Origin: JALXCH01 sp964495805
GTDB lineage: Bacteria; Calditrichota; Calditrichia; RBG-13-44-9
Length of the DNA stretch: 23,852 nt
Assembly (NCBI GenBank): GCA_964495805.1
Contig: CAZBWV010000003.1
Location: forward strand, 1-23,852
Direction: 5' to 3'
The translations under genes and the position numbers were made by a program. Positions 6,727-14,176 of the stretch are shown here, in pieces. The notes below the pieces were generated by a model. It was not told the DNA's origin. It was given only the letters and a program-made list of their open reading frames with translations, and did not search any database. Every line of letters begins with the position of its first letter. Positions within the stretch are counted from its first letter, which is position 1.

Positions 6727-8496
6727 ATGAAAACAAAAGATACACACAAATGGCTATTGCTCCTGGCCATCCTGCTGCTGGGTCTTACCGTGGGTCCGGT
6801 GGCAGCGCAGGGAACCACCAGCTGGTCCCTCTGGCTGGGAACACATTATACCGGTTTCAATGATTATTATTACAAAGTTGCGGAGTTCGATCGCGGAGTT
6901 GAGGGATTCATCCCCGAGTTTCAGTTGAAATATCTCCATCGGAATCAGACCAGCAATTGGGGAATTCAAGGGTGGTTCTACGATCCCAAACGCATGAATT
7001 TCACCCTTCAGGGCACCTCGTTGAATTTAATTCACGCGAAAGTAACTTACAGCTCTTTCTATCGTCAGTGGCAGCGGGATCTGATGGAAAATCTGGTGGT
7101 TCGCGAAGCGAAGGATCGCCAGGGTTCTGCACCCGGCGGTAAAATGATTACCCACAATGACAATTACCCCAATCAGGAATACGGATTCCAGCGTCAGCAA
7201 ATTACGACCGATATCGATTTTTACATTCCCGGAATGAAAAATATCAAGCTGTTTGTAAATCATCGCTCCATTCTGGAAAGTGGAACCGATCAGCACATGC
7301 AAACCATGCACTGCTGGTCCTGCCATATTGAATCCCGTCCGGTGGACCTGGACCGCACCACTCATTCGGTCAGTGCCGGGGTGGAAGCCAGAGTGGCAAA
7401 CTTTCTGCTCACTTATCAGGCGAATTACCGTCAGTACAAATCGGACGTGGGCACGGTGTATGCTTTGTACGATTCAGCCGCTCATCCGGTGCGGGGAACG
7501 GTCTGGACGGATCCGAACACAGGTCAAGTGTCGAATTACTGGGTGGAATTTGGTTCGCGCGAGATTTTTACCGGCGAATCGGTTCCCATCGTGGTGCCGG
7601 AAAATTTGAACAAGCTGGTTCATAAGGTTAAAGTAAAAGGGAATTTCGGGCGAGCACACCTGCTGGCTATGTATGCCAATTCCACCACCAACAACGATGA
7701 ACAAAGCCTGACCATGAAAGGTAATCAGGCTAACGTGAAGCTGGATTATCTGGTAGCCCGGGGAAATCGTCTGGTGGCGAAAGCCGGTTACAACCGCTTT
7801 GAAAATGATCCCATTTACATCGACATTCCACCATGGCGCGAAGGGCGTCCCGGCGGTGGCCAGACCATGGCCTGGACGCGGTATTCCAATTTAACCCGCA
7901 CGGAATTGTTGGGTTCATTGGAATATATCTTCCAGCCCAGTACCAAATATCGTTTCAGCGTATTGGCCGGATACAATTCCCGCGAGCGGGACGATTATCC
8001 CTATGAAGGCGCCAATGATAAAACCACAAAAATCCGGTTGCAGGGTAGTTTACGCTATCGCCCCGGTGCCCGGTTCACCGGATATCTGAAAGTTTATCAC
8101 GACATGATCGATAATCCGTTTGCTCCTTACAAACATATGTTCGAACGCAGTGCACGGGAAGCAAATCTGACACCGTTGCCCAATAACAGCTTTGTGTATT
8201 ACTTCCAGCGGGATCAATTACGTTACGGTGATATTACCATGCTTCCCACCAGTGCAACCGGGTTGAAATTGGATTTAACTTACCGTCCAACCGAAGCCCT
8301 GCAACTCACAGCGGGAATCAATATGACCGTGGGAAGCAATAGCGATGCGCCGGAACTCGATTTCAAGCAGACCATGTACCAGCCGAAACTGGGCTTTAGT
8401 TACATGCTGAACGACAAATTTGATTTCTTCGGCAGCTATTCTTACCTCTACCGAACGCAAAATGGCATTGCGGCGGTAGCCATGATGGATGGCTGA
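6727..8496 (+). CDS. MtrB/PioB-like outer-membrane beta-barrel, N-terminal 589 residues up to an in-frame TGA
   Basis: Partner of the decaheme cytochrome; in known systems the barrel holds the cytochrome across the outer membrane. A signal peptide (cleavage probably after VAA at 25-27) is followed by many alternating beta strands rich in Tyr and Trp with Asn/Asp/Gly turns. A CWSCH motif at residues 196-200 is a complete heme c attachment site in the barrel itself. The N-terminal CXXC of Shewanella MtrB is not seen. The frame ends at TGA (8494-8496) after MMDG, yet the same frame continues unbroken to 8943, and both parts together give 738 codons, close to normal MtrB size. Either this is a nonsense mutation or sequencing error (TGG to TGA would suffice), or the TGA is recoded. 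The ATG has GAGGGGG upstream. Confidence 0.82.
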   Translation: MKTKDTHKWLLLLAILLLGLTVGPVAAQGTTSWSLWLGTHYTGFNDYYYKVAEFDRGVEGFIPEFQLKYLHRNQTSNWGIQGWFYDPKRMNFTLQGTSLNLIHAKVTYSSFYRQWQRDLMENLVVREAKDRQGSAPGGKMITHNDNYPNQEYGFQRQQITTDIDFYIPGMKNIKLFVNHRSILESGTDQHMQTMHCWSCHIESRPVDLDRTTHSVSAGVEARVANFLLTYQANYRQYKSDVGTVYALYDSAAHPVRGTVWTDPNTGQVSNYWVEFGSREIFTGESVPIVVPENLNKLVHKVKVKGNFGRAHLLAMYANSTTNNDEQSLTMKGNQANVKLDYLVARGNRLVAKAGYNRFENDPIYIDIPPWREGRPGGGQTMAWTRYSNLTRTELLGSLEYIFQPSTKYRFSVLAGYNSRERDDYPYEGANDKTTKIRLQGSLRYRPGARFTGYLKVYHDMIDNPFAPYKHMFERSAREANLTPLPNNSFVYYFQRDQLRYGDITMLPTSATGLKLDLTYRPTEALQLTAGINMTVGSNSDAPELDFKQTMYQPKLGFSYMLNDKFDFFGSYSYLYRTQNGIAAVAMMDG

Positions 8497-8534
8497 GCTG
8501 GGCATCTGTTCGGTGCAGGTAGCACCATCAAACA
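8494..8534 (+). promoter_or_regulatory. In-frame TGA with a SECIS-like hairpin just downstream
   Basis: After TGA (8494-8496), the bases GGTGC (8512-8516) and GCACC (8522-8526) form a 5-bp stem closing an AGGTA loop. The loop GG begins 22 bases past the TGA. TGTT (8507-8510) can pair with AACA (8531-8534) to extend the stem below an internal loop. Bacterial SECIS elements have a short stem and a GG or GU apical loop in this distance range, and the E. coli fdhF element has a similar GC-AGGU loop. A stem this small can also arise by chance in coding DNA, and no Cys neighbours the TGA. Confidence 0.3.
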
Positions 8535-8943
8535 TTTTGGTTCTCTGTATAGCGAAACAGATTACTCCAGCAAAGCCCATCTCCTTACTTTAAATTTGCA
8601 GTATCATCCCGCTGCAACCATGCAACTCCATGCCGGATTGGATTACAGCATGAGTGAGTCTGCCTTCGATCCCATTCACATGCCTTCTGTTTCCAGCGAA
8701 GTACTGGAAACCATTGAAGCAGGTTATTACGACTACAGCATGATTTATGGATATTCTGATCTGTCTTACACCTGGATGCGAGGCAATGTCGGTGGTGAGT
8801 ACCGCATCAACGACCGCTTCGCCATTACCCTGGATCTGGATTACTGGAATTTGAACGATGATCAGGGTTGGGTCTATGGCAACGAAACCGGCTCCTATTA
8901 TGTTATTCGAACCGGTTTCCGGGTCATGAGTCTGGGATTTTAA
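8497..8943 (+). pseudogene. C-terminal 148 residues of the MtrB/PioB-like barrel, in frame past the TGA
   Basis: This frame is the direct continuation of the 6727 gene (same phase, no indel) and has no further stop until TAA at 8941-8943. It encodes more amphipathic strands (for example MQLHAGLDYSMSES and YRINDRFAITLDLDYWNL) and ends in RVMSLGF, the C-terminal aromatic signal used for beta-barrel assembly. An ATG-initiated piece could start at 8596, but I see no ribosome site, signal peptide or family reason for an independent gene. It is either the dead tail of a recently broken gene or the translated end of a recoded one. The intact frame argues that any inactivation is recent. Confidence 0.75.
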
Positions 8944-8967
8944 ACCCTCACTCTTAATGGAAGTTTT

Positions 8968-9009
8968 AAAAGGGCTATTCGGGTTACCGGGTAGCCCTTT
9001 TTGTTTTTT
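8968..9009 (+). terminator. Intrinsic terminator of the cytochrome/barrel operon
   Basis: AAAAGGGCTA (8968-8977) pairs perfectly with TAGCCCTTTT (8992-9001), with an inner CGG/CCG stem, followed by a T-rich run (TTGTTTTTT). It lies 25 bases after the barrel frame's final TAA, which shows that the transcription unit was built to include the C-terminal part past the TGA. Confidence 0.85.
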
Positions 9010-9186
9010 AATAAGGTGTGTGCGAAAAAGTAGATGAAAAGGAAACGAAGGTGTTTACCGTATTCCACCGGGGATAAGCCGGGAATTTTGTTTTTTCTAA
9101 ATTTATTTTGTAAATTATGACCTAACGTAAATTATCGCCGGGAGTTTAATATAAGTTGATTAGAAAGGTAACTAATGGGAGGAACC

Positions 9187-9678
9187 ATGAAGCGGTATGT
9201 CTGGAGTGCATGGGTTTTTTTAATTCTGTTGCAGATCTGGCAGAGCGTGCCCGCTCAAACAAATCAGGAACTGGAAAGCGCATTACGCCGCCTGGCAGCC
9301 AGTTTACGTATGAAAACCCGAATGGTTCAGATGAAAGAGCCCATGATGTACTTTGGTTTTCGGAATCCCGGTGTGGTGAACGATAGTCTGGAGCAAGAAA
9401 TTGAAAAAAAGTTTATATTGAAATTTGCCGCCATTGTGGTGTGTGATATACACGAAGATGAGGTGATCAAACGCCGTTTCGATCAATACACGTTTTCGGA
9501 TAATCAGATTCCGCCTGATGAATTGTTATCTTTGCTCAACGATCCGGAAAAATTCCCTTACATAATTTATGGTACCATTTCCCGCAACGAAAAAGACGGT
9601 CGGATTGATTTAAAGGCGTTCATTTACCATTCTCCTAATAATAAGCATTACATGTCAGTAAACGCCCGGTTGCCTTAA
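9187..9678 (+). CDS. Small exported protein of unknown function
   Basis: A 163-residue protein that I do not recognise. A signal peptide is clear: MKRYVW start, a hydrophobic core, and probable cleavage after SVPA before QTNQEL. The mature part is mixed alpha/beta with a YIIYGTISRNEKDGRIDLKAFIYH segment, faintly like the strand-turn-strand parts of CsgG/TolB-like periplasmic proteins; that resemblance is weak. I start at 9187 because GGGAGG sits 4 bases upstream, overlapping an earlier ATG at 9175 that would be a poor start. It stands alone between two terminators. Bases 9010-9186 upstream hold no gene; a TTGTTT-N17-TAAATT pair near 9090-9120 is a weak promoter candidate. Confidence 0.75.
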   Translation: MKRYVWSAWVFLILLQIWQSVPAQTNQELESALRRLAASLRMKTRMVQMKEPMMYFGFRNPGVVNDSLEQEIEKKFILKFAAIVVCDIHEDEVIKRRFDQYTFSDNQIPPDELLSLLNDPEKFPYIIYGTISRNEKDGRIDLKAFIYHSPNNKHYMSVNARLP

Positions 9679-9695
9679 AATCCGGGCGTTTTTTG
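9660..9695 (+). terminator. Intrinsic terminator overlapping the end of the exported-protein gene
   Basis: AAACGCCCGG (9660-9669) pairs with CCGGGCGTTT (9682-9691) around a 12-base loop and is followed by TTTT. The left arm lies inside the last codons of the gene, so stop codon and terminator are packed together. Confidence 0.85.
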
Positions 9696-9891
9696 TTCAA
9701 CTAAGGTAAATCCGTACATTTGAAGCAAGCAACCTAATTTACAGGTGAACACACCTCTGCGTTTCTTTTTGAGCTGCATCTGCATTTCTTTGTTTTTGAT
9801 GGAAACTGTTTAACCAAAGATAATTAAATTCCCATTCTTAATTTTTTTCATTATATTACTCAGGTGCAAAAGAGGAAAACTGGAATCGGGA

Positions 9892-12393
9892 ATGAAACCG
9901 TTTTGGAACAACTGGCAGAAGTCGTATCAATTTTTGAAAAAGAAAAAGATATTTGGTTATTCTTTAGATGATTTTCTGATAAAATTGTTTCTGGCTCTGA
10001 TTCTCATTCTCACCATTACCTCCATGCTTCCGCGCGAACGACCTTTTGAGTACAGTAATCTCACTGTAGGAAGCATTTCTCAACACGAAATTATTGCTCC
10101 GTTTACCTTCCCCATCATTAAATCCGAAGCAACGCTGGAGAAAGAGCGGCGGGAGGCCATGCTAAGTGTGCCCCTGGTGTTTAACTATTCCGCCAATATC
10201 TATGAAATCCAGAAGCTGAAAATCAAGAATTTGTTTGATGAACTGGAAGGATACTGCACAACCATTCAGCATCAGAAGTCTCCGAAGAATCCCAGGAAGA
10301 AAACTGTTCCCGTTCAGCTCCGCGACAGCTTGATTCAGGAAATTTCTCTCAAATACAATCTGAAGCTATCTCCGACAGAATTAAAGGAAGTGTGTCGGCT
10401 TCAGAAACAGGATCAGCTTAAGCTTTTCTTTAAAAATTTTGTGCAATTGCTGACCGGAATATATCGCGAAGGAATCATTAACATTCCTCTGGAGCAGATT
10501 GACGAAAGTAAAATAGCATTTATACGCAACGGAATTGAGGAAACGCTGGATGTTAACAAAGTGCTGGATCAGGACCTGGCCCGACAAAAAATCCTGGATC
10601 AATTAAAAAGCAAATACCCGGAAAACACGTTTGAATATTCCTTTGCGCGCCGATTGCTGGATACCTTTTTGGCTCCCAATCTGATTTACAACGAGAAGGA
10701 AACCCGAAAGCGTAAAGAGAAAGCCATCCACGATGTGCCAACCACCAGCGGATTTGTGTACAAGAACCAGCGTATTGTGGACAGTCACGAAATAGTGACT
10801 GAAGAGATTTATCAAAAATTGCGTTCGCTGGCCATTGCCCTGAAAGAGCGGAGCAGCCAGCGCGGCGGATTGTACCATTTTCTGTTCCTTTTAGGGGAAT
10901 ACATCTTTTCCACGCTGATTGTATTTATTCTTGGACTTTACCTGTTCTATTACCGCCCCAAACTGTATCGGGACAACAAACTACTGTTTTTAATTACTAC
11001 CATTCTGATGCTCCAGTTCTTCCTGACCATGCTGGTGGGCGATATTTTAGAATGGAACTACAACGCCATTCCCATTACCGTGGCACCCATGCTGCTATCC
11101 ATGTTGCTGGATGCTCCGGTTGCCTTTATCGGTACGGTGATTACCAGCGTGGTTATCGGTGCCAGTCAGGGAAATAATTTTTACTTGAGTCTGTTAAGTT
11201 TTATTGTGGGAACCATTGCTCTGTTTTCGGTGCAAAAAATTCGCAATCGCGGGCAGATGTTTCGCGCCATGCTGTATATTACGGTGGGATATGGATTGGT
11301 CAATTTCAGTCATGGATTCATCCATTATGAACCATTTGGAAGTATGCTGAAAAGTTTTGTGTTTTACGAACTACCCAATGCCGTTCTGGCGCCGACTGCC
11401 ATTTTTTTACTAATCGGGGTTTTTGAAAAATTTTTTGACGTTACCACCGATATTACTCTGCTGGAACTCTCCGATCTGAATCATCCTTTGCTCAAAAAAC
11501 TCTCGGTCGTTGCACCGGGTACTTTTCACCATAGCATTATTGTGGGAAATCTGGCGGAAGCGGCTGCCAAGGAAGTGGGAGCCAATTCTTTGCTGGCGCG
11601 AGTGGGGTGCTATTACCACGACATCGGAAAGATGGCTCGTCCGGAATATTTTGTGGAGAATCAGTCCGGCACGGTAAGCAAGCACGAGAATCTGACCCCC
11701 ACCATGAGCGCCCTGATTCTGGTGCAGCATGTCAAAGCGGGTCTGGAACTGGCCGAACAATATGGATTACCCCGAGCGGTGAAACAGTTCATTCCCGAGC
11801 ACCACGGCACGACTCTGATGGAATATTTTTATCAAAAAGCCAAAGAAACCATGGCAGCTAAAGATATCAACGAAGCGGATTTCCGCTACCCGGGACCCAA
11901 ACCGCAGTCCAAGGAAACAGCCATTGCCATGCTTGCCGATACGGTGGAGGCAGCCGCACGTTCCCTGACCAACCCCACTCCTCAACGTATTCGTAATCTG
12001 GTGGAAAATCTGATTCAAAAGCGTTTTCATGAAGGGCAACTGGATGAGTGCGACCTGACCCTGCGCGATTTGAACCGAATCAAAGAAGCATTCATTCCCA
12101 TCCTGATGGGCATTCACCACATTCGCATTGAATATCCCGGTGAATCCAAAGAAGGGAAGGGGGAACGGGAACGAAAAGGAATTACGTTGAAAGAAAGCGC
12201 CAGGTCCGTTGAGAATCAGGGAAATCGGACTGCCACCGGTGAAAGTCGGGCATCGGAGGACAGCAATACCGCCGTGACAAAAAATGGAGTGATTCCAAAT
12301 TCTCAGGAGGAAGGACAACATGAAAACCAGAAGACCACTCATACAAATCGTTCACGAAAAAAAGATTCCGACAATTCCGGAAAAAGCGATTAA
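9892..12393 (+). CDS. pgpH: PgpH/YqfF-type 7TM-HD domain phosphohydrolase (probable c-di-AMP phosphodiesterase)
   Basis: An 833-residue inner-membrane protein. It has one N-terminal membrane segment (about 28-45), an extracytoplasmic 7TMR-HDED domain (about 50-310), a block of seven membrane helices (about 325-515), then a cytoplasmic HD domain. Metal-binding residues are visible: H546-H547 (TFHHS), H576-D577 (YYHDIGK), EHHGT further on, and ADTVEAAARS. In Listeria PgpH this fold hydrolyses cyclic di-AMP, and I infer the same signal-degrading role. The last ~85 residues are a charged, low-complexity tail that is probably disordered, and its final 74 bases overlap the start of ybeY in another frame. 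pgpH next to ybeY is a common bacterial arrangement. Bases 9696-9891 upstream contain no gene and no promoter I would defend. Confidence 0.92.
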   Translation: MKPFWNNWQKSYQFLKKKKIFGYSLDDFLIKLFLALILILTITSMLPRERPFEYSNLTVGSISQHEIIAPFTFPIIKSEATLEKERREAMLSVPLVFNYSANIYEIQKLKIKNLFDELEGYCTTIQHQKSPKNPRKKTVPVQLRDSLIQEISLKYNLKLSPTELKEVCRLQKQDQLKLFFKNFVQLLTGIYREGIINIPLEQIDESKIAFIRNGIEETLDVNKVLDQDLARQKILDQLKSKYPENTFEYSFARRLLDTFLAPNLIYNEKETRKRKEKAIHDVPTTSGFVYKNQRIVDSHEIVTEEIYQKLRSLAIALKERSSQRGGLYHFLFLLGEYIFSTLIVFILGLYLFYYRPKLYRDNKLLFLITTILMLQFFLTMLVGDILEWNYNAIPITVAPMLLSMLLDAPVAFIGTVITSVVIGASQGNNFYLSLLSFIVGTIALFSVQKIRNRGQMFRAMLYITVGYGLVNFSHGFIHYEPFGSMLKSFVFYELPNAVLAPTAIFLLIGVFEKFFDVTTDITLLELSDLNHPLLKKLSVVAPGTFHHSIIVGNLAEAAAKEVGANSLLARVGCYYHDIGKMARPEYFVENQSGTVSKHENLTPTMSALILVQHVKAGLELAEQYGLPRAVKQFIPEHHGTTLMEYFYQKAKETMAAKDINEADFRYPGPKPQSKETAIAMLADTVEAAARSLTNPTPQRIRNLVENLIQKRFHEGQLDECDLTLRDLNRIKEAFIPILMGIHHIRIEYPGESKEGKGERERKGITLKESARSVENQGNRTATGESRASEDSNTAVTKNGVIPNSQEEGQHENQKTTHTNRSRKKDSDNSGKSD

Positions 12394-12760
12394 GGAGTTG
12401 GTAGAACAGGTTATCCACGAAATAAAATTGCCAGCCAGTGAAATTAGCGTGATTCTGGTGGATGACGAATATTTGCGCAGGCTCCATCGGGAATATCTGA
12501 ATGACGATCGTTACACCGACGTGATGACGTTTAATTTGAGCGACGGTGGTGAAGTAGAAGGTGAAATTTACATCAGTGTGGATCGGGCGCAGGTTCAGGC
12601 AAAACAATACCAGGTGAGCGTATCGGAAGAAGTCGCACGGCTGGTGATTCACGGTTTGCTCCATCTAAAAGGTTATGACGATGCCACCCTGGCCGAACGC
12701 CAGCAGATGCATCAGCAGGAGAATCATCTCCTTCGCCTGTTCTGGAATAAAGAGAAATAG
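12320..12760 (+). CDS. ybeY: Endoribonuclease YbeY
   Basis: A zinc-dependent RNase of rRNA maturation and ribosome quality control; 146 residues is the usual size. The strand VILVDDEYLRRLHREYLNDDRYTDVMTF and the zinc motif HGLLHLKGYDD are diagnostic. H111 and H115 are the first two ligands, but the third position is Asp121 where the common form has His (HGxLHLxGYDH). From memory, Bacteroidota YbeY proteins also carry Asp there, so this is a lineage variant and not evidence of inactivation. The start is supported by AGGAGG upstream. It lies 74 bases inside the pgpH coding region, which predicts translational coupling. Confidence 0.93.
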   Translation: MKTRRPLIQIVHEKKIPTIPEKAIKELVEQVIHEIKLPASEISVILVDDEYLRRLHREYLNDDRYTDVMTFNLSDGGEVEGEIYISVDRAQVQAKQYQVSVSEEVARLVIHGLLHLKGYDDATLAERQQMHQQENHLLRLFWNKEK

Positions 12761-12796
12761 AAACGAACCTGCTGCAGTTACTTCCTTACAAAAAAA

Positions 12797-12826
12797 TTGG
12801 CTTTTCCCTTTCAAAAAATATATATT
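12797..12826 (+). promoter_or_regulatory. Possible promoter for the CNNM-type protein and selA
   Basis: TTGGCT (12797-12802) is followed by an A/T block with TATATA after 16 bases (12819-12824) or TATATT after 18 bases (12821-12826). It sits in the 117-base gap after ybeY and about 50 bases before the next start codon, and would allow the downstream pair to be expressed apart from pgpH-ybeY. Consensus is partial. Confidence 0.35.
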
Positions 12827-12877
12827 TGGGCTGATTAAATGTGAAGTGGAATTAGCGTTGAGGTGAAATAAACAAAA

Positions 12878-14176
12878 TTGTCAATCATCATTCTTTTTTA
12901 CTTCATCCTATTTTTAGTGCTGCTGGGATTCTCTGCATTTTTCTCCGGTGCAGAGACCGCTTACTTTTCTCTCTCCCGGGCTCAGCTCGATGAATTCCGC
13001 CATTCCTCCCGACGAGAAGAGAAACGAACCGCCGAACTGATGAGCTCCCCCCGTCAGTTGCTCATTACCATTGTGGTAGGAAACACGATGGTGAATATCA
13101 CCATTGCCTCACTGGCAGCAATTCTAACCGCCCGATTAAGTCTGGCAATGGGATTCAACGAAAAGCTGGTGATGGTGGTGGATGTGGTGGTGGTAACATT
13201 TATCATCTTAATCCTCAGTGAAATTCTCCCTAAAGTGGCAGCGGTACGGCGACCGGAAAAATTCTCCGTACGAGTGTCTCTTCTCCTGCAGGGCATTTAT
13301 TATCTGCTCTTTCCCATCACCATTTTGCTGGCCCGGTTTACCCGTTTCCTGCAATCTCGTTCGGGATTTTCGGAGGAGAAAACATTGCTCACCGAAGAAG
13401 AGCTGAAAACACTGGCAGAAGTGGGCGAGGAACAGGGAACGCTCCAAAAAGAAGAGAAGGAGATGATCCACAGTATCTTCGAATTCAGCGAAACGACCGT
13501 ACGGGAAATTATGGTACCGCGAACAGATATGATTGCTGTGGAAGCAAGCACCCATCTTTCCCAGCTTATGGAGTTGGTTAAACAAAAGCTTCACTCCCGC
13601 ATTCCTGTTTATAAGAAAAACATCGACAACATCATTGGCATATTATACGTTAAAGATTTGCTATCTTTTTTGCATAAACGTAAGCGTGAACGGATTGATC
13701 TGGAGAAAATGGTACGCCCGGCGTACTTTGTTCCGGAACAGAAAAAAATTGATGAACTGTTGCGGGAATTCCAGGAAGAACATATCCACATGGCCATTGT
13801 GGTGGATGAATACGGTGGCGTCTCCGGCCTGGTCACTCTGGAAGATGTCATTGAGGAAATCGTCGGCGAAATCCAGGATGAATACGACCGGGAACAACCG
13901 TTGTACAAAAAAATCGATGAGCGAACCTATCTGGTGGATGGCAGGATGCCACTGGAGGAGTTGAATGAGAAACTTCACATGGAACTTCCCCAGGAAGAAG
14001 ATGTGGAAACCATCAGTGGATTGATTCTCAGCTTACTGGGTTCGCTGCCAAAAGAAAAAGAATCGGTGGTGTTTCAGAATAAACGATTTGTGGTGGAGAA
14101 GATTAACCGCAACCGGATTCTCAAGGTGCGCATCGAGATTCTGCCGGAAAATGAACAACAGGACAAACAGGCATGA
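12878..14176 (+). CDS. CNNM/CorC (HlyC) family membrane protein with CBS domains
   Basis: A 432-residue inner-membrane protein of the family once called hemolysins, some members of which move or sense Mg2+/Co2+. Domains in order: a CNNM (DUF21) transmembrane domain (about 1-190) containing FSGAETAYFSLSRAQLDE; a CBS pair (about 205-330) with ETTVREIMVPRTDM and AIVVDEYGGVSGLVTLEDVIEEIVGEI; and a CorC_HlyC domain (about 345-425). The start is TTG at 12878, with GAGGTG 12 bases upstream; no ATG fits the start of the first helix. Its TGA stop overlaps the selA ATG (ATGA), so the two are co-translated. The true substrate cannot be read from sequence. Confidence 0.88.
   Translation: MSIIILFYFILFLVLLGFSAFFSGAETAYFSLSRAQLDEFRHSSRREEKRTAELMSSPRQLLITIVVGNTMVNITIASLAAILTARLSLAMGFNEKLVMVVDVVVVTFIILILSEILPKVAAVRRPEKFSVRVSLLLQGIYYLLFPITILLARFTRFLQSRSGFSEEKTLLTEEELKTLAEVGEEQGTLQKEEKEMIHSIFEFSETTVREIMVPRTDMIAVEASTHLSQLMELVKQKLHSRIPVYKKNIDNIIGILYVKDLLSFLHKRKRERIDLEKMVRPAYFVPEQKKIDELLREFQEEHIHMAIVVDEYGGVSGLVTLEDVIEEIVGEIQDEYDREQPLYKKIDERTYLVDGRMPLEELNEKLHMELPQEEDVETISGLILSLLGSLPKEKESVVFQNKRFVVEKINRNRILKVRIEILPENEQQDKQA

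Noticed and set aside
8596..8943. Independent small gene after the barrel
   Set aside because: It is in the same frame as the upstream barrel with no stop in between except the TGA at 8494, lacks a ribosome site and signal peptide, and carries the barrel's own C-terminal signal.
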